NCBI GenBank assembly: GCA_964508135.1
Contig: CAZDSU010000037.1
Location: forward strand, 1 to 64,000
DNA from: UBA6168 sp964508135
GTDB taxonomy: Bacteria; Bacteroidota; Bacteroidia; Chitinophagales; Saprospiraceae
Direction of reading: 5' to 3'
Length of the DNA: 64,000 bases
The first letter of the stretch is position 1; the number at the start of each line of letters is the position of its first letter. Below the pieces are notes generated by a model that had not been told where the DNA came from, made no database searches, and saw nothing but the letters and a program-made list of their open reading frames with translations. This document shows, piece by piece, positions 33,526 to 40,535 of this stretch. The translations under genes were made by a program, and so were the position numbers.

Positions 33526-34911
33526 ATGAAGCATTTAGCAGTTTTTGGGGCAATGTCTTTGTTGCTCACAAGTCCGCTTTTTTCGCAAAAAACCTTGTCG
33601 CCCGACACATTCTTGCAGCAGGTTCGCACCAACCACCCGTTTGCGAAGCAAGCCGCCCTGCTCGACGCCGAAGCGCAGGCCACGCTGTTGGCCGCCCGTG
33701 GCGGCTTCGATCCGAAGCTCTACGGCGATTGGGAGCGCAAAAGCTTTGATGGCAAAAACTACTACAACCTCGCCGAGGGCGGCGTGAAACTGCCCACCTG
33801 GTTTGGCATAGAGGGCAAGGCAGGCTACAATTATTCGAGCGGTGTTTATCTCAACCCTGAAAATAAGCTTCCCGCTGACGGGCAGGCTGTGCTAGGACTT
33901 AGCCTGCCGCTGCTGCAAGGGCTGGTGCTGGACGAGCGGCGGGCGGGCCTCTACCAAGCCCGAATCTTGCAGCGGGCCAACAAGGTGGAGCAACGCCAAA
34001 TCCTCAACGACCTGCTGCTCGACGCCGCCAAAGCGTACTGGGATTGGGCATTGGCAAATGCTTGGGTGCAGACCTATCGGGAGGCCGTGCGCAACGCCGA
34101 AATTCGACTCGAAGGCATCCGGGAGAGCTGGCGGCAGGGCGACCGTCCCGCCATTGACACGCTCGAATCGCTGATACAGGTGCAGGACAGGCGCTTGGAA
34201 CTGAACGCTGCAAATGTTTTTTTTCAAAATGCGACGCTGGCGCTGCAAAATTTCATCTGGGAAAACGGCAAGGCTGTGCCTGTGGATACCAGCCTGCGCC
34301 CTGCGCTGCCCAATGCAGTACAGCTCGCTGCCGACGGTTTCCAAAATGCCGCCGACACCCTGGCGGCGCAGCACCCACTGGTGCAGGGCTATCGCTTCAT
34401 GCTCGAAAGCTTGGAGATGGAGCGTCGCCTGAAACGGGAAGCCCTCAAGCCTCGCCTTGATGTGTCGTACAACCTGCTAGGCGACGGTTTTGACCTCACG
34501 CCTGGCAACGGCGATTTTTTTCTCCAAAACTACAAATGGGGCGTGCAGGCGGGCTTCCCCCTTTTTTTTCGAAAGGAGCGAGGCGGGCTGCAATTGACAG
34601 CGTTGAAAATCATGGACGCCAACTTACAGCTTTCACAGAAACAGCAGGAAATCCGCAACAAAATCGTCGCCTACCAGAACGAACTGACCAATTTGCGTCA
34701 ACAAATCCAACTTACTAACGATATGCGGGACAACTACGCCAAACTGTTGGCTGGTGAAAACGAGAAGCTCCTGTTAGGTGAAAGCTCGATTTTCCTTGTC
34801 AATTCAAGGGAAAACAAGCTCATCGAAGTACAACTGAAACTTGCCAAATTGCAGGTCGAGGCGCAAAAAACGGTGGGTGGATTGAGGTGGGCAGCGGGAC
34901 AGTTGCGATGA
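33526..34911 (+). CDS. TolC-family outer membrane efflux protein
   Basis: A 461-residue outer-membrane channel: signal peptide (MKHLAVFGAMSLLLTSPLF), beta-barrel strands (FDPKLYGDWERKSFDG and similar) and two long alpha-helical regions with the typical pattern LGLSLPLLQGLVLDERRAGL and RREALKPRLDVS-like repeats. It completes the ABC-HlyD-TolC set. Its start ATG at 33526 lies just after the HlyD stop; its stop overlaps an ATG in the arrangement ATGA (34908-34911). Confidence 0.92.
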   Translation: MKHLAVFGAMSLLLTSPLFSQKTLSPDTFLQQVRTNHPFAKQAALLDAEAQATLLAARGGFDPKLYGDWERKSFDGKNYYNLAEGGVKLPTWFGIEGKAGYNYSSGVYLNPENKLPADGQAVLGLSLPLLQGLVLDERRAGLYQARILQRANKVEQRQILNDLLLDAAKAYWDWALANAWVQTYREAVRNAEIRLEGIRESWRQGDRPAIDTLESLIQVQDRRLELNAANVFFQNATLALQNFIWENGKAVPVDTSLRPALPNAVQLAADGFQNAADTLAAQHPLVQGYRFMLESLEMERRLKREALKPRLDVSYNLLGDGFDLTPGNGDFFLQNYKWGVQAGFPLFFRKERGGLQLTALKIMDANLQLSQKQQEIRNKIVAYQNELTNLRQQIQLTNDMRDNYAKLLAGENEKLLLGESSIFLVNSRENKLIEVQLKLAKLQVEAQKTVGGLRWAAGQLR

Positions 34912-35021
34912 GCGCCTACGGCAAGGTCTTATCCGACGAAATTTACGGCTCCGAGGCCAATGGCCGTTATGTCTGCCATAGCCTTCTTTACAAGATGCTC
35001 GACCACAAGCGGAACCAATAG
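34908..35021 (+). CDS. small 37-residue open frame coupled to the tolC-like gene
   Basis: The ATG at 34908 overlaps the tolC-like stop codon (ATGA). The frame reads MSAYGKVLSDEIYGSEANGR and ends HKRNQ-stop at 35021. The coupling fits translation, but the peptide has no recognisable family and the DNA after it looks decayed, so it may equally be the start of a broken gene. Confidence 0.3.
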   Translation: MSAYGKVLSDEIYGSEANGRYVCHSLLYKMLDHKRNQ

Positions 35022-35289
35022 GAGGCCGCTTGCGCTCGGTGCGGTCGGAGACCAATTTCTTCGTCTTCGCCATCACGGTGGCCGACCATTAACTACTAGC
35101 GCACCATCAAGGCCGACGGCTGGCTCTGACGGCTGGAAAGCACCTTGCCACCGGAGACTTTATGGTTGGCACCAAGCCAAGACAAGATAAAATGCTTGTC
35201 GGAGTGGAAATGGAAACGCTGTGAACACCTACTGCGTTGCCGATTCCCACAAACCCGAACCCCGGCAACTCATTTTTGGATTTTTTTTG
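35022..35289. other. gene-free stretch, probably decayed coding DNA
   Basis: No convincing gene on either strand. The composition is coding-like at first (GC-rich, codon-like periodicity) but stops break every frame. I do not recognise a parent gene. The AT-rich end near 35280 leads into the operator pair. Confidence 0.35.
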
Positions 35290-35373
35290 GCGAATTTTCG
35301 CTAAAAACACCTGAGCAATTGTTGCGGAACGGAAAAATTGATTGTAGCTTTGTTAGCGAATTTTCGCTAAAAA
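35290..35373 (+). promoter_or_regulatory. operator pair around the acyl-CoA dehydrogenase promoter
   Basis: GCGAATTTTCGCTAAAAA occurs identically at 35290-35307 and 35356-35373. The core TTAGCGAA-TT-TTCGCTAA is an inverted repeat in the second copy. Between them lie TTG at 35322-35324 and TAGCTTTG at 35345-35352, a good Bacteroidota -33/-7 promoter with 20-bp spacing. The second operator overlaps the expected transcription start, so a repressor binding both sites by looping is likely; the regulator is not identified. Confidence 0.65.
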
Positions 35374-35398
35374 TCTCAACACTACAAATCATTTTGCC

Positions 35399-37186
35399 AT
35401 GCCAGACACACTTGTAAAATCCAACGTCCTCAAAGGTGGCGAGTTCATCATCAAGGAAAGCACCGCAGCAGATACTTTCATTCCAGAAGACATCAATGAA
35501 GAGCAAGGCATGGCCCGCCAAATGGTGCGGGACTATGCCAAAGAAGCGGGCGAAAAAGCCCATAAGCTCGAATACCAAGTGGAGCTAATGGAAAAGGCCG
35601 GCGAACTCGGCCTGCTCGGATGCCATATCCCCGAGGAGTATGGCGGCACGCTACTTGATACCAACGCCAACACTTTTATCAGCGAGGAACTGGGACGCAT
35701 GGGTGGCGGCTTCGCCACCACCATCGCAGCGCACACGGGCATCGGCATGTTGCCCATCCTCTATTTTGGCACCGAGGAACTGAAGCACCAGTACCTGCCT
35801 CGCCTCGCCTCCGGCGAATGGAAGGCAGCATACTGCCTCACCGAACCCGGCAGCGGCTCCGACGCTCTCGCAGCGAAGACCCGTGCCGACCTCACTCCCC
35901 ATGGCCAGTACTACCTCCTCAACGGCCAAAAAATGTGGATTTCCAATGCGGGCTTTGCCGATATGTTCATCGTGTTCGCACAGATTGACGGTGACAAGTT
36001 CACTGGCTTCATCGTGGAGGCCAAAACGCCCGGCCTCACCCTCGGCGCTGAGGAACAAAAAATGGGCATCAAAGGCTCCAGCACCCGGCAGGTGTTCTTC
36101 GAGAACGTGAAAGTACCTGCCAGCAACGTGCTCGGCCAAATCGGCAAGGGACATCTCATCGCTTTCAATGCCCTCAATATCGGGCGCTACAAACTCGGCG
36201 TGATGTGCATGGGCGGTGCAAAAAAGGCCATTGCGACCAGCGTAAAATACGCCAATGAGCGCAAACAGTTTGGCCAGCCCATCGCCAGTTTCGGGGCCAT
36301 CAAGCACAAGCTGGCAGAGCAGTCCATCCGCAATTTCGCCCTCGAAAGCGCCTGCTATCGCATCTCCGACCTCCTTGACGACAAGAAGAATGCCCTCATG
36401 GAACAGGGCGACAGCTACGCCGACGCCACACTCAAAGCTGCTGAGGAGTACGCCATCGAGTGTGCCATCATCAAGGTGTACGGCTCCGAGGTGACCGACT
36501 TCGTGGTGGACGAAATGGTGCAAATCCATGGCGGGCTTGGCTTCTCCGAGGAGTTCACCGCTGCACGAGCTTACCGGGATGCCCGTATCAATCGCATCTA
36601 CGAAGGCACCAACGAAATCAACCGAATGCTCATGGTTTCCCAGTTGCTCAAGCGGGCGATGAAGGGCCAAGTGGATTTGGTCGGCCCAGCATGGGCGGTG
36701 CAGAAGGAACTGGCTTCGATGCCGTCCATGGAAGGCGTAAGCGGCTTGTACGCCGAGGAGAAAAAGGCGCTGAAGGACTTCAAAAAAATCGTGCTGATGA
36801 CCGCCGGGGCTGCCGTGAAGATGCAGATGGAAGGCCAGCTCGACATCAAAGAGGAACAGGAAATCGTGATGAACGTGGCCGATATGATGATTGACGCCTT
36901 CGTGGCCGAATCGCTGCTGCTGCGGGTCGAGCGCCTCGCTGAAATGTCCGACAAGGCAAACGACCAGTCGGTTTATGAGGCCATGCTGAAAGTCTATTTC
37001 AACGACGCCACCAGCCGGGTCAGCAAGTGCGCCAGTGATGCCATCGCCTCGTTTGCCGAAGGCGACCTGCTCAAGACTTTCCTGATGGGTGTGAAGCGTT
37101 TCACTAAATACCCGCCAGTCAACGTCAAAAACGCCCGCCGCCTCATAGCGGACAGGCTCATCGAAGCTGACGACTATTGCTTTTAA
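35399..37186 (+). CDS. acyl-CoA dehydrogenase
   Basis: A 595-residue flavin-dependent acyl-CoA dehydrogenase, longer than the usual 380 residues because it has the C-terminal extension of the VLCAD/DUF1974-type group. Core motifs: YGGTLLDTNANTF, YCLTEPGSGSDALAAKT (FAD-binding), KMWISNAGFADMFIV, VQIHGGLGFSEEFTAARAYRDARI and IYEGTNEINRMLM with the catalytic Glu region. It introduces a trans-2 double bond in the first step of fatty-acid beta-oxidation. Control by the operator pair at 35290-35373 is inferred. A terminator follows at 37213. Confidence 0.93.
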   Translation: MPDTLVKSNVLKGGEFIIKESTAADTFIPEDINEEQGMARQMVRDYAKEAGEKAHKLEYQVELMEKAGELGLLGCHIPEEYGGTLLDTNANTFISEELGRMGGGFATTIAAHTGIGMLPILYFGTEELKHQYLPRLASGEWKAAYCLTEPGSGSDALAAKTRADLTPHGQYYLLNGQKMWISNAGFADMFIVFAQIDGDKFTGFIVEAKTPGLTLGAEEQKMGIKGSSTRQVFFENVKVPASNVLGQIGKGHLIAFNALNIGRYKLGVMCMGGAKKAIATSVKYANERKQFGQPIASFGAIKHKLAEQSIRNFALESACYRISDLLDDKKNALMEQGDSYADATLKAAEEYAIECAIIKVYGSEVTDFVVDEMVQIHGGLGFSEEFTAARAYRDARINRIYEGTNEINRMLMVSQLLKRAMKGQVDLVGPAWAVQKELASMPSMEGVSGLYAEEKKALKDFKKIVLMTAGAAVKMQMEGQLDIKEEQEIVMNVADMMIDAFVAESLLLRVERLAEMSDKANDQSVYEAMLKVYFNDATSRVSKCASDAIASFAEGDLLKTFLMGVKRFTKYPPVNVKNARRLIADRLIEADDYCF

Positions 37187-37212
37187 ACCCTTGAAGTTTT
37201 TACGAAAAATTT

Positions 37213-37244
37213 GGAGGCAGCCCGGCAGCGGGCTGTCTTTTTTT
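37213..37244 (+). terminator. rho-independent terminator after acyl-CoA dehydrogenase
   Basis: CAGCCCG-GCAG-CGGGCTG followed by TCTTTTTTTG. A compact GC stem with a T-run lies about 30 bp after the stop codon. Confidence 0.85.
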
Positions 37245-37278
37245 GTTTGCGTCCGTGCCTCGGTTGTCGTCAAACGGG

Positions 37279-37352
37279 TTTGTCATCCCGTAGGGAACCG
37301 TCCACGCCGCTTTTGCCCTCACGGCGTGGACGGTTCCCTACGGGATGACAAA
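37279..37352. repeat. 31-bp perfect inverted repeat
   Basis: The left arm 37279-37309 and right arm 37322-37352 are perfect complements over 31 bp with a 12-nt loop. Half of an arm (GGTTCCCTACGGGA, then TGACAA) recurs with one inserted base at 20585-20605, after the OmpA-like gene, so this belongs to a dispersed family. Confidence 0.9.
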
Positions 37353-37784
37353 GCGACACATAGCGGTACGCACAGCGTGACGAGTAAACATGGCATTTTG
37401 CAAATAACTGCCATATTTACCCCATGAATATCCAAGGCAAACACTACCGAACCATCTGGCTGCACCCCAACGACGAACGGGTGGTACAAATCATTGACCA
37501 GCGCCACCTGCCGCACCGCTTCGTCATCGAAGACCTGACGATGTTGGAGGACTTCGAGGTGGCCATCCGAGACATGCATGTGCGGGGCCGCACCGCTCAT
37601 CGGCGCAGCGGCGGCCTACGGCATGTATGTGGCGGCTGTGCAGTTTATGGCTTTGCCATTTTCTGCTTCGCAACCTGTGGCTTCGCCAAATTTTGAGGAA
37701 AAAATGCAGGAAGCCGCCGCCCGACTGAAAGCGACCCGCCCCACTGCTGTCAATCTCGCCTACGCCGTTGACCGGGTGCTGGGT

Positions 37785-37829
37785 TCAGTTGGCAGTTCGA
37801 CAGTTGGCAGTGGGCAGTCAGGAACTGTG
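37785..37829 (+). repeat. 29-nt dispersed element inside mtnA
   Basis: 37793-37821 is a direct copy of the 29-nt word seen at 5245, 15644, 23721 and 23811. It encodes VGSSTVGSGQSGTV between VDRVLG and GMAIAEQISKI, where MtnA proteins normally have a short connection. Confidence 0.82.
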
Positions 37830-37971
37830 GGGATGGCCATTGCGGAGCAGATTTCAAAAATACGACAAACCGCCCACGACATCACAGAGGAAAGCGTAAT
37901 CCACTGCCGCTCCATTGGCGAGCATGGCCTGCGCCTCATCGAAGAAATCCACCAAAGAAAACTCCAAGCTG

Positions 37972-38009
37972 CTCCGTCTACCGTCCACCGTGAGCCGTCC
38001 ACCGTCAAC
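37972..38009 (+). repeat. CCGTCCACCGT word repeat inside mtnA
   Basis: Words of the form CCGTCTACCGTCCACCGT are repeated between codons for HQRKLQ and VNILTHCNAG, adding about ten residues (AAPSTVHREPST) before the catalytic loop. Confidence 0.65.
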
Positions 38010-38734
38010 ATCCTAACCCACTGCAACGCCGGCTGGCTGGCCTGCATTGACCACGGTACGGCCACGGCGCCCATCTACGCCGCCCACGACCGGGGCATCC
38101 CAGTACACGTCTGGGTGGACGAGACCCGCCCCCGCAACCAGGGCACATCGCTCACGGCTTTCGAGCTGGGGCAGCACGGCGTACCGCACACCGTCATCGC
38201 CGACAACACGGGGGGCCACCTGATGCAGCACGGCATGGTGGACATGGTCATCGTCGGTACGGACCGCACCACCCGCACGGGCGACGTGGCCAATAAAATC
38301 GGCACCTACCTCAAGGCACTGGCCGCTGTTGACAACGGTGTGCCGTTCTACGTGGGCGTGCCTTCATCGAGCATTGATTGGAGCTTGCGCAATGGGCTGA
38401 CGGGCATTCCCATCGAGGAGCGGGATGCCGAAGAGGTTCACAATATCAGTGGATTGGACGAAGATGGACAGGTACGGGAGGTTCGGCTGACACCTGCTGG
38501 CAGCCCCGCTGCCAACTACGCCTTCGACGTGACGCCTGCCCGTTTGGTGACGGGGCTGATTACTGAACGGGGTGTTTGTGCGGCGAGTGAGGAGGGGTTG
38601 GTGGGGTTGTTTGAAGAGCAGCGATATGTTTGAATCTGTGTTTTTCCGAAGGGAAAAACTTTCGACAGGCGGTTTTGTTTTCAACGTTCATTGCTCCGCA
38701 ACAAATTGATTTTCAGGCTTTTTAAAAGATTTTT

Positions 38735-39094
38735 ATGAAAAAAACACTCGTAATCGGCGCCTCCACCAACCCTGAACGGTACTCGTACCTAGCCATCAAT
38801 TCACTGAAAAAGCACGGCCACGAGGTGGTGGCGATTGGCCGAAAGGAAGGGGAGGTGAACGGTGTCAAGATTCTAACGGGACACCCGCCGCTGTCGGACA
38901 TTGACACTGTCACGCTGTACTTGAACCTTACCCACCAAGAAGAATATTACGATTATCTGCTGGAAATGAAGCCCAAGCGGATAATTTTCAACCCAGGTGC
39001 GGAGAACTTTGACCTGATGGAGCGGGCAGGGGAGGCAGGTATTGAAGTGCTTGAGGCTTGCACCTTGGTGATGCTTTCAACCGGGCAGTTTTGA
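38735..39094 (+). CDS. CoA-binding domain protein
   Basis: A 119-residue Rossmann-like CoA-binding protein of the YccU type: KKTLVIGASTNPERYSYLA at the N-terminus, HEVVAIGRKEGEVNGVKI, and MKPKRIIFNPGAEN then EACTLVMLSTGQF at the end. These small proteins bind CoA and occur across bacteria; the physiological role is unknown. It follows mtnA by about 100 bp on the same strand. Confidence 0.88.
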   Translation: MKKTLVIGASTNPERYSYLAINSLKKHGHEVVAIGRKEGEVNGVKILTGHPPLSDIDTVTLYLNLTHQEEYYDYLLEMKPKRIIFNPGAENFDLMERAGEAGIEVLEACTLVMLSTGQF

Positions 39095-39102
39095 GGCTGG
39101 GG

Positions 39103-39220
39103 ATTGGGGGATTTGGGAATTAGTTGAATTGGCGAAATTGGGGGAATTGGTTGAAGTAGTTGTTCCCCGAATTCAACCAATTTACCAATTCAACCAGTTT
39201 ACCAATTCCCCAATTCCCAG
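39103..39220. repeat. self-complementary AAATTGGG/CCAATTT array
   Basis: Words such as GAATTGGCGAAATTGGGG (39124-39145) face complements such as AATTCAACCAATTTACC (39170-39188) and CCAATTCCCCAATTCCC (39200-39218) between two convergent genes. The same word family forms the insertion inside mutY. Confidence 0.8.
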
Positions 39221-39222
39221 CA

Positions 39223-40311
39223 CTAAAAGCTCGCTGTGGAGAGCACCAGTTCCAGTTCCTGCATATAATTCCGTTTGTCTTTGCCAGGGGCGAAGACAAA
39301 GCCATCCACCAGCACCAGTTCGTTGGTTTTGGGATTGAGCATGAGGTTGCTCACGAAGGGGCCGCCCTTGAAGTCGTTCACGATGTCCCAGACGCCCTTG
39401 GCCTGCACGGTGTAGGCGCTGTTGAGGGTAATGTTTTCTACGAAAAGTGGCAGGTCCACGTCGTTGATGCGCATGTAGGTGTTGGGCTGCTGCGTGGTGA
39501 CGATGCCCGTCACGCCATCCCTGATTTTCTTGATGCCCGCCTTGGAGAGTTGCGATTTGTCCTTGTACGGGAGCTTGTGTACGATGATATTGGCGATGAT
39601 TTCCCGCTCGTCGCTGCGCAGCCAAAGCGTATTGGTGTTGCCATCGTACTTGGCCTGTTTGAAGCCTTTCGGGATTTGCATTTTCAGGTTGAACTTGGTA
39701 AAAATATCGCCTTCGAGCTTGGTATCCTCGCCACCCTGATAGGCGGTGGCCTTGACGGTCTCTTGGTCCCGCTCGTTGATTTTCCGCCCGATGGCCGGAA
39801 AATTGACTGCGATGCACTCGGTCAATTTGTCTTCCCCAAAACCGTTCACGTAAAACAGTTGCTGCTTGACAGCCCATTTGTCCTGCCCAATGGTCACATT
39901 GTAGCCCTTGCCATTTTGAATTTCCACGAGCTTCTCGGAGCCGAGGTCGGCTCGCAGCAGCCGGGCGGTGGTGGAGTTCTCGTCGTTCAGGTCAGCTAGT
40001 AAAACAATGGTGCGAAACTCTTTTTTCAAGGGCTGCTTGGCCAACTGCTCAGGGGTCATGTGAACTAGGTCAAAAATCGGTTCCGGCTGCGGGAGCAAGA
40101 TGTAGGGGGCGCTGAAGTAATAGAAAAAAGTGTCGCCCACGGCCCCCTTCCAAAGCGAAGAGTCGGCAATGACGAGCACTTGGTTCACCCTGCCGTGCGA
40201 CTGCACTTTCCCTTTTGAGGTCGTGGCCACCTGGCCAGACCCGGAAGTATCGCTGGAACAGGCGGCAAGGAGCAGTATCGAAAAGGCAAAAAATATTTTC
40301 AGGTATTTCAT
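39223..40311 (-). CDS. DUF4837 lipoprotein
   Basis: A 362-residue lipoprotein with signal MKYLKIFFAFSILLLAAC and the acylated Cys at residue 18. The mature part has the DUF4837 pattern: GRVNQVLVIADSSLWKGAVG near the start and IPKGFKQAKYDGNTNTLWLR in the second half, ending with VLVDGFVFAPGKDKRNY. The family is widespread in Bacteroidota and has no known function. The start is the ATG at 40311; the longer upstream frame runs through a repeat-like sequence. Confidence 0.85.
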   Translation of the reverse strand: MKYLKIFFAFSILLLAACSSDTSGSGQVATTSKGKVQSHGRVNQVLVIADSSLWKGAVGDTFFYYFSAPYILLPQPEPIFDLVHMTPEQLAKQPLKKEFRTIVLLADLNDENSTTARLLRADLGSEKLVEIQNGKGYNVTIGQDKWAVKQQLFYVNGFGEDKLTECIAVNFPAIGRKINERDQETVKATAYQGGEDTKLEGDIFTKFNLKMQIPKGFKQAKYDGNTNTLWLRSDEREIIANIIVHKLPYKDKSQLSKAGIKKIRDGVTGIVTTQQPNTYMRINDVDLPLFVENITLNSAYTVQAKGVWDIVNDFKGGPFVSNLMLNPKTNELVLVDGFVFAPGKDKRNYMQELELVLSTASF

Positions 40312-40327
40312 TTCAAAACAGGTTTGG

Positions 40328-40360
40328 GCAAAATTAGGAAATCGAAGGTTCACACAAGTA
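40328..40360. repeat. sequence shared with the mutY insertion
   Basis: This stretch, just upstream of the DUF4837 gene, matches mutY 11849-11881 at about 26 of 31 positions (for example GGAAATCGAAG and TTCAC in common). It suggests a dispersed element with copies both upstream of and inside genes. Confidence 0.55.
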
Positions 40361-40433
40361 TTTTCGGCAAAGCCAGCCGAAACGAATCGGGACACAGTGA
40401 AGATGCAACTGCGACTGCGTTTGGCGTAAAAAA

Positions 40434-40470
40434 ACGGGCCATCCAGGTGTAAAAATCTTGGATGGCCCGC
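40434..40470 (-). terminator. terminator of the flippase gene
   Basis: CGGGCCATCCA (40435-40445) pairs with TGGATGGCCCG (40459-40469); on the minus strand the stem is followed by a T-run (TTTTTTT). Confidence 0.75.
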
Positions 40471-40535
40471 ATTTGTTCGATTGCCGTTTGTTTTACCGTC
40501 AAATGGCTGGGTGGATAAATGAGGGACGTGGAATA

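Larger units (their letters stand above)
37424..38633 (+). pseudogene. mtnA: frameshifted S-methyl-5-thioribose-1-phosphate isomerase with repeat insertions
   Basis: The sequence is that of MtnA (methionine salvage, aldose-ketose isomerisation of methylthioribose-1-phosphate): RDMHVRG, then PLIGAAAAYGMYVA in the next frame, NILTHCNAGWLA with the catalytic Cys, DETRPRNQGTSLTAFEL, VGTDRTTRTGDVANKIGTY with the catalytic Asp and PFYVGVPSSSIDW. One extra base in the GGGGCC run near 37584-37589 breaks the frame between VRG and PLIG. Two short insertions are built from intergenic-type repeats (37785-37829 and 37972-38009). The rest is well conserved, so a sequencing error remains possible for the frameshift. 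Confidence 0.85.

Noticed and set aside
35651..37273. Long open frame (540 codons) antisense to acyl-CoA dehydrogenase
   Set aside because: It is rich in His, Val and Ala with no domain, as expected for a shadow frame; the sense strand is a well-conserved enzyme.
37560..37600. Programmed ribosomal frameshift in mtnA
   Set aside because: There is no slippery heptamer or downstream pseudoknot that I can see, and MtnA is not known to use frameshifting; mutation or sequencing error is simpler.
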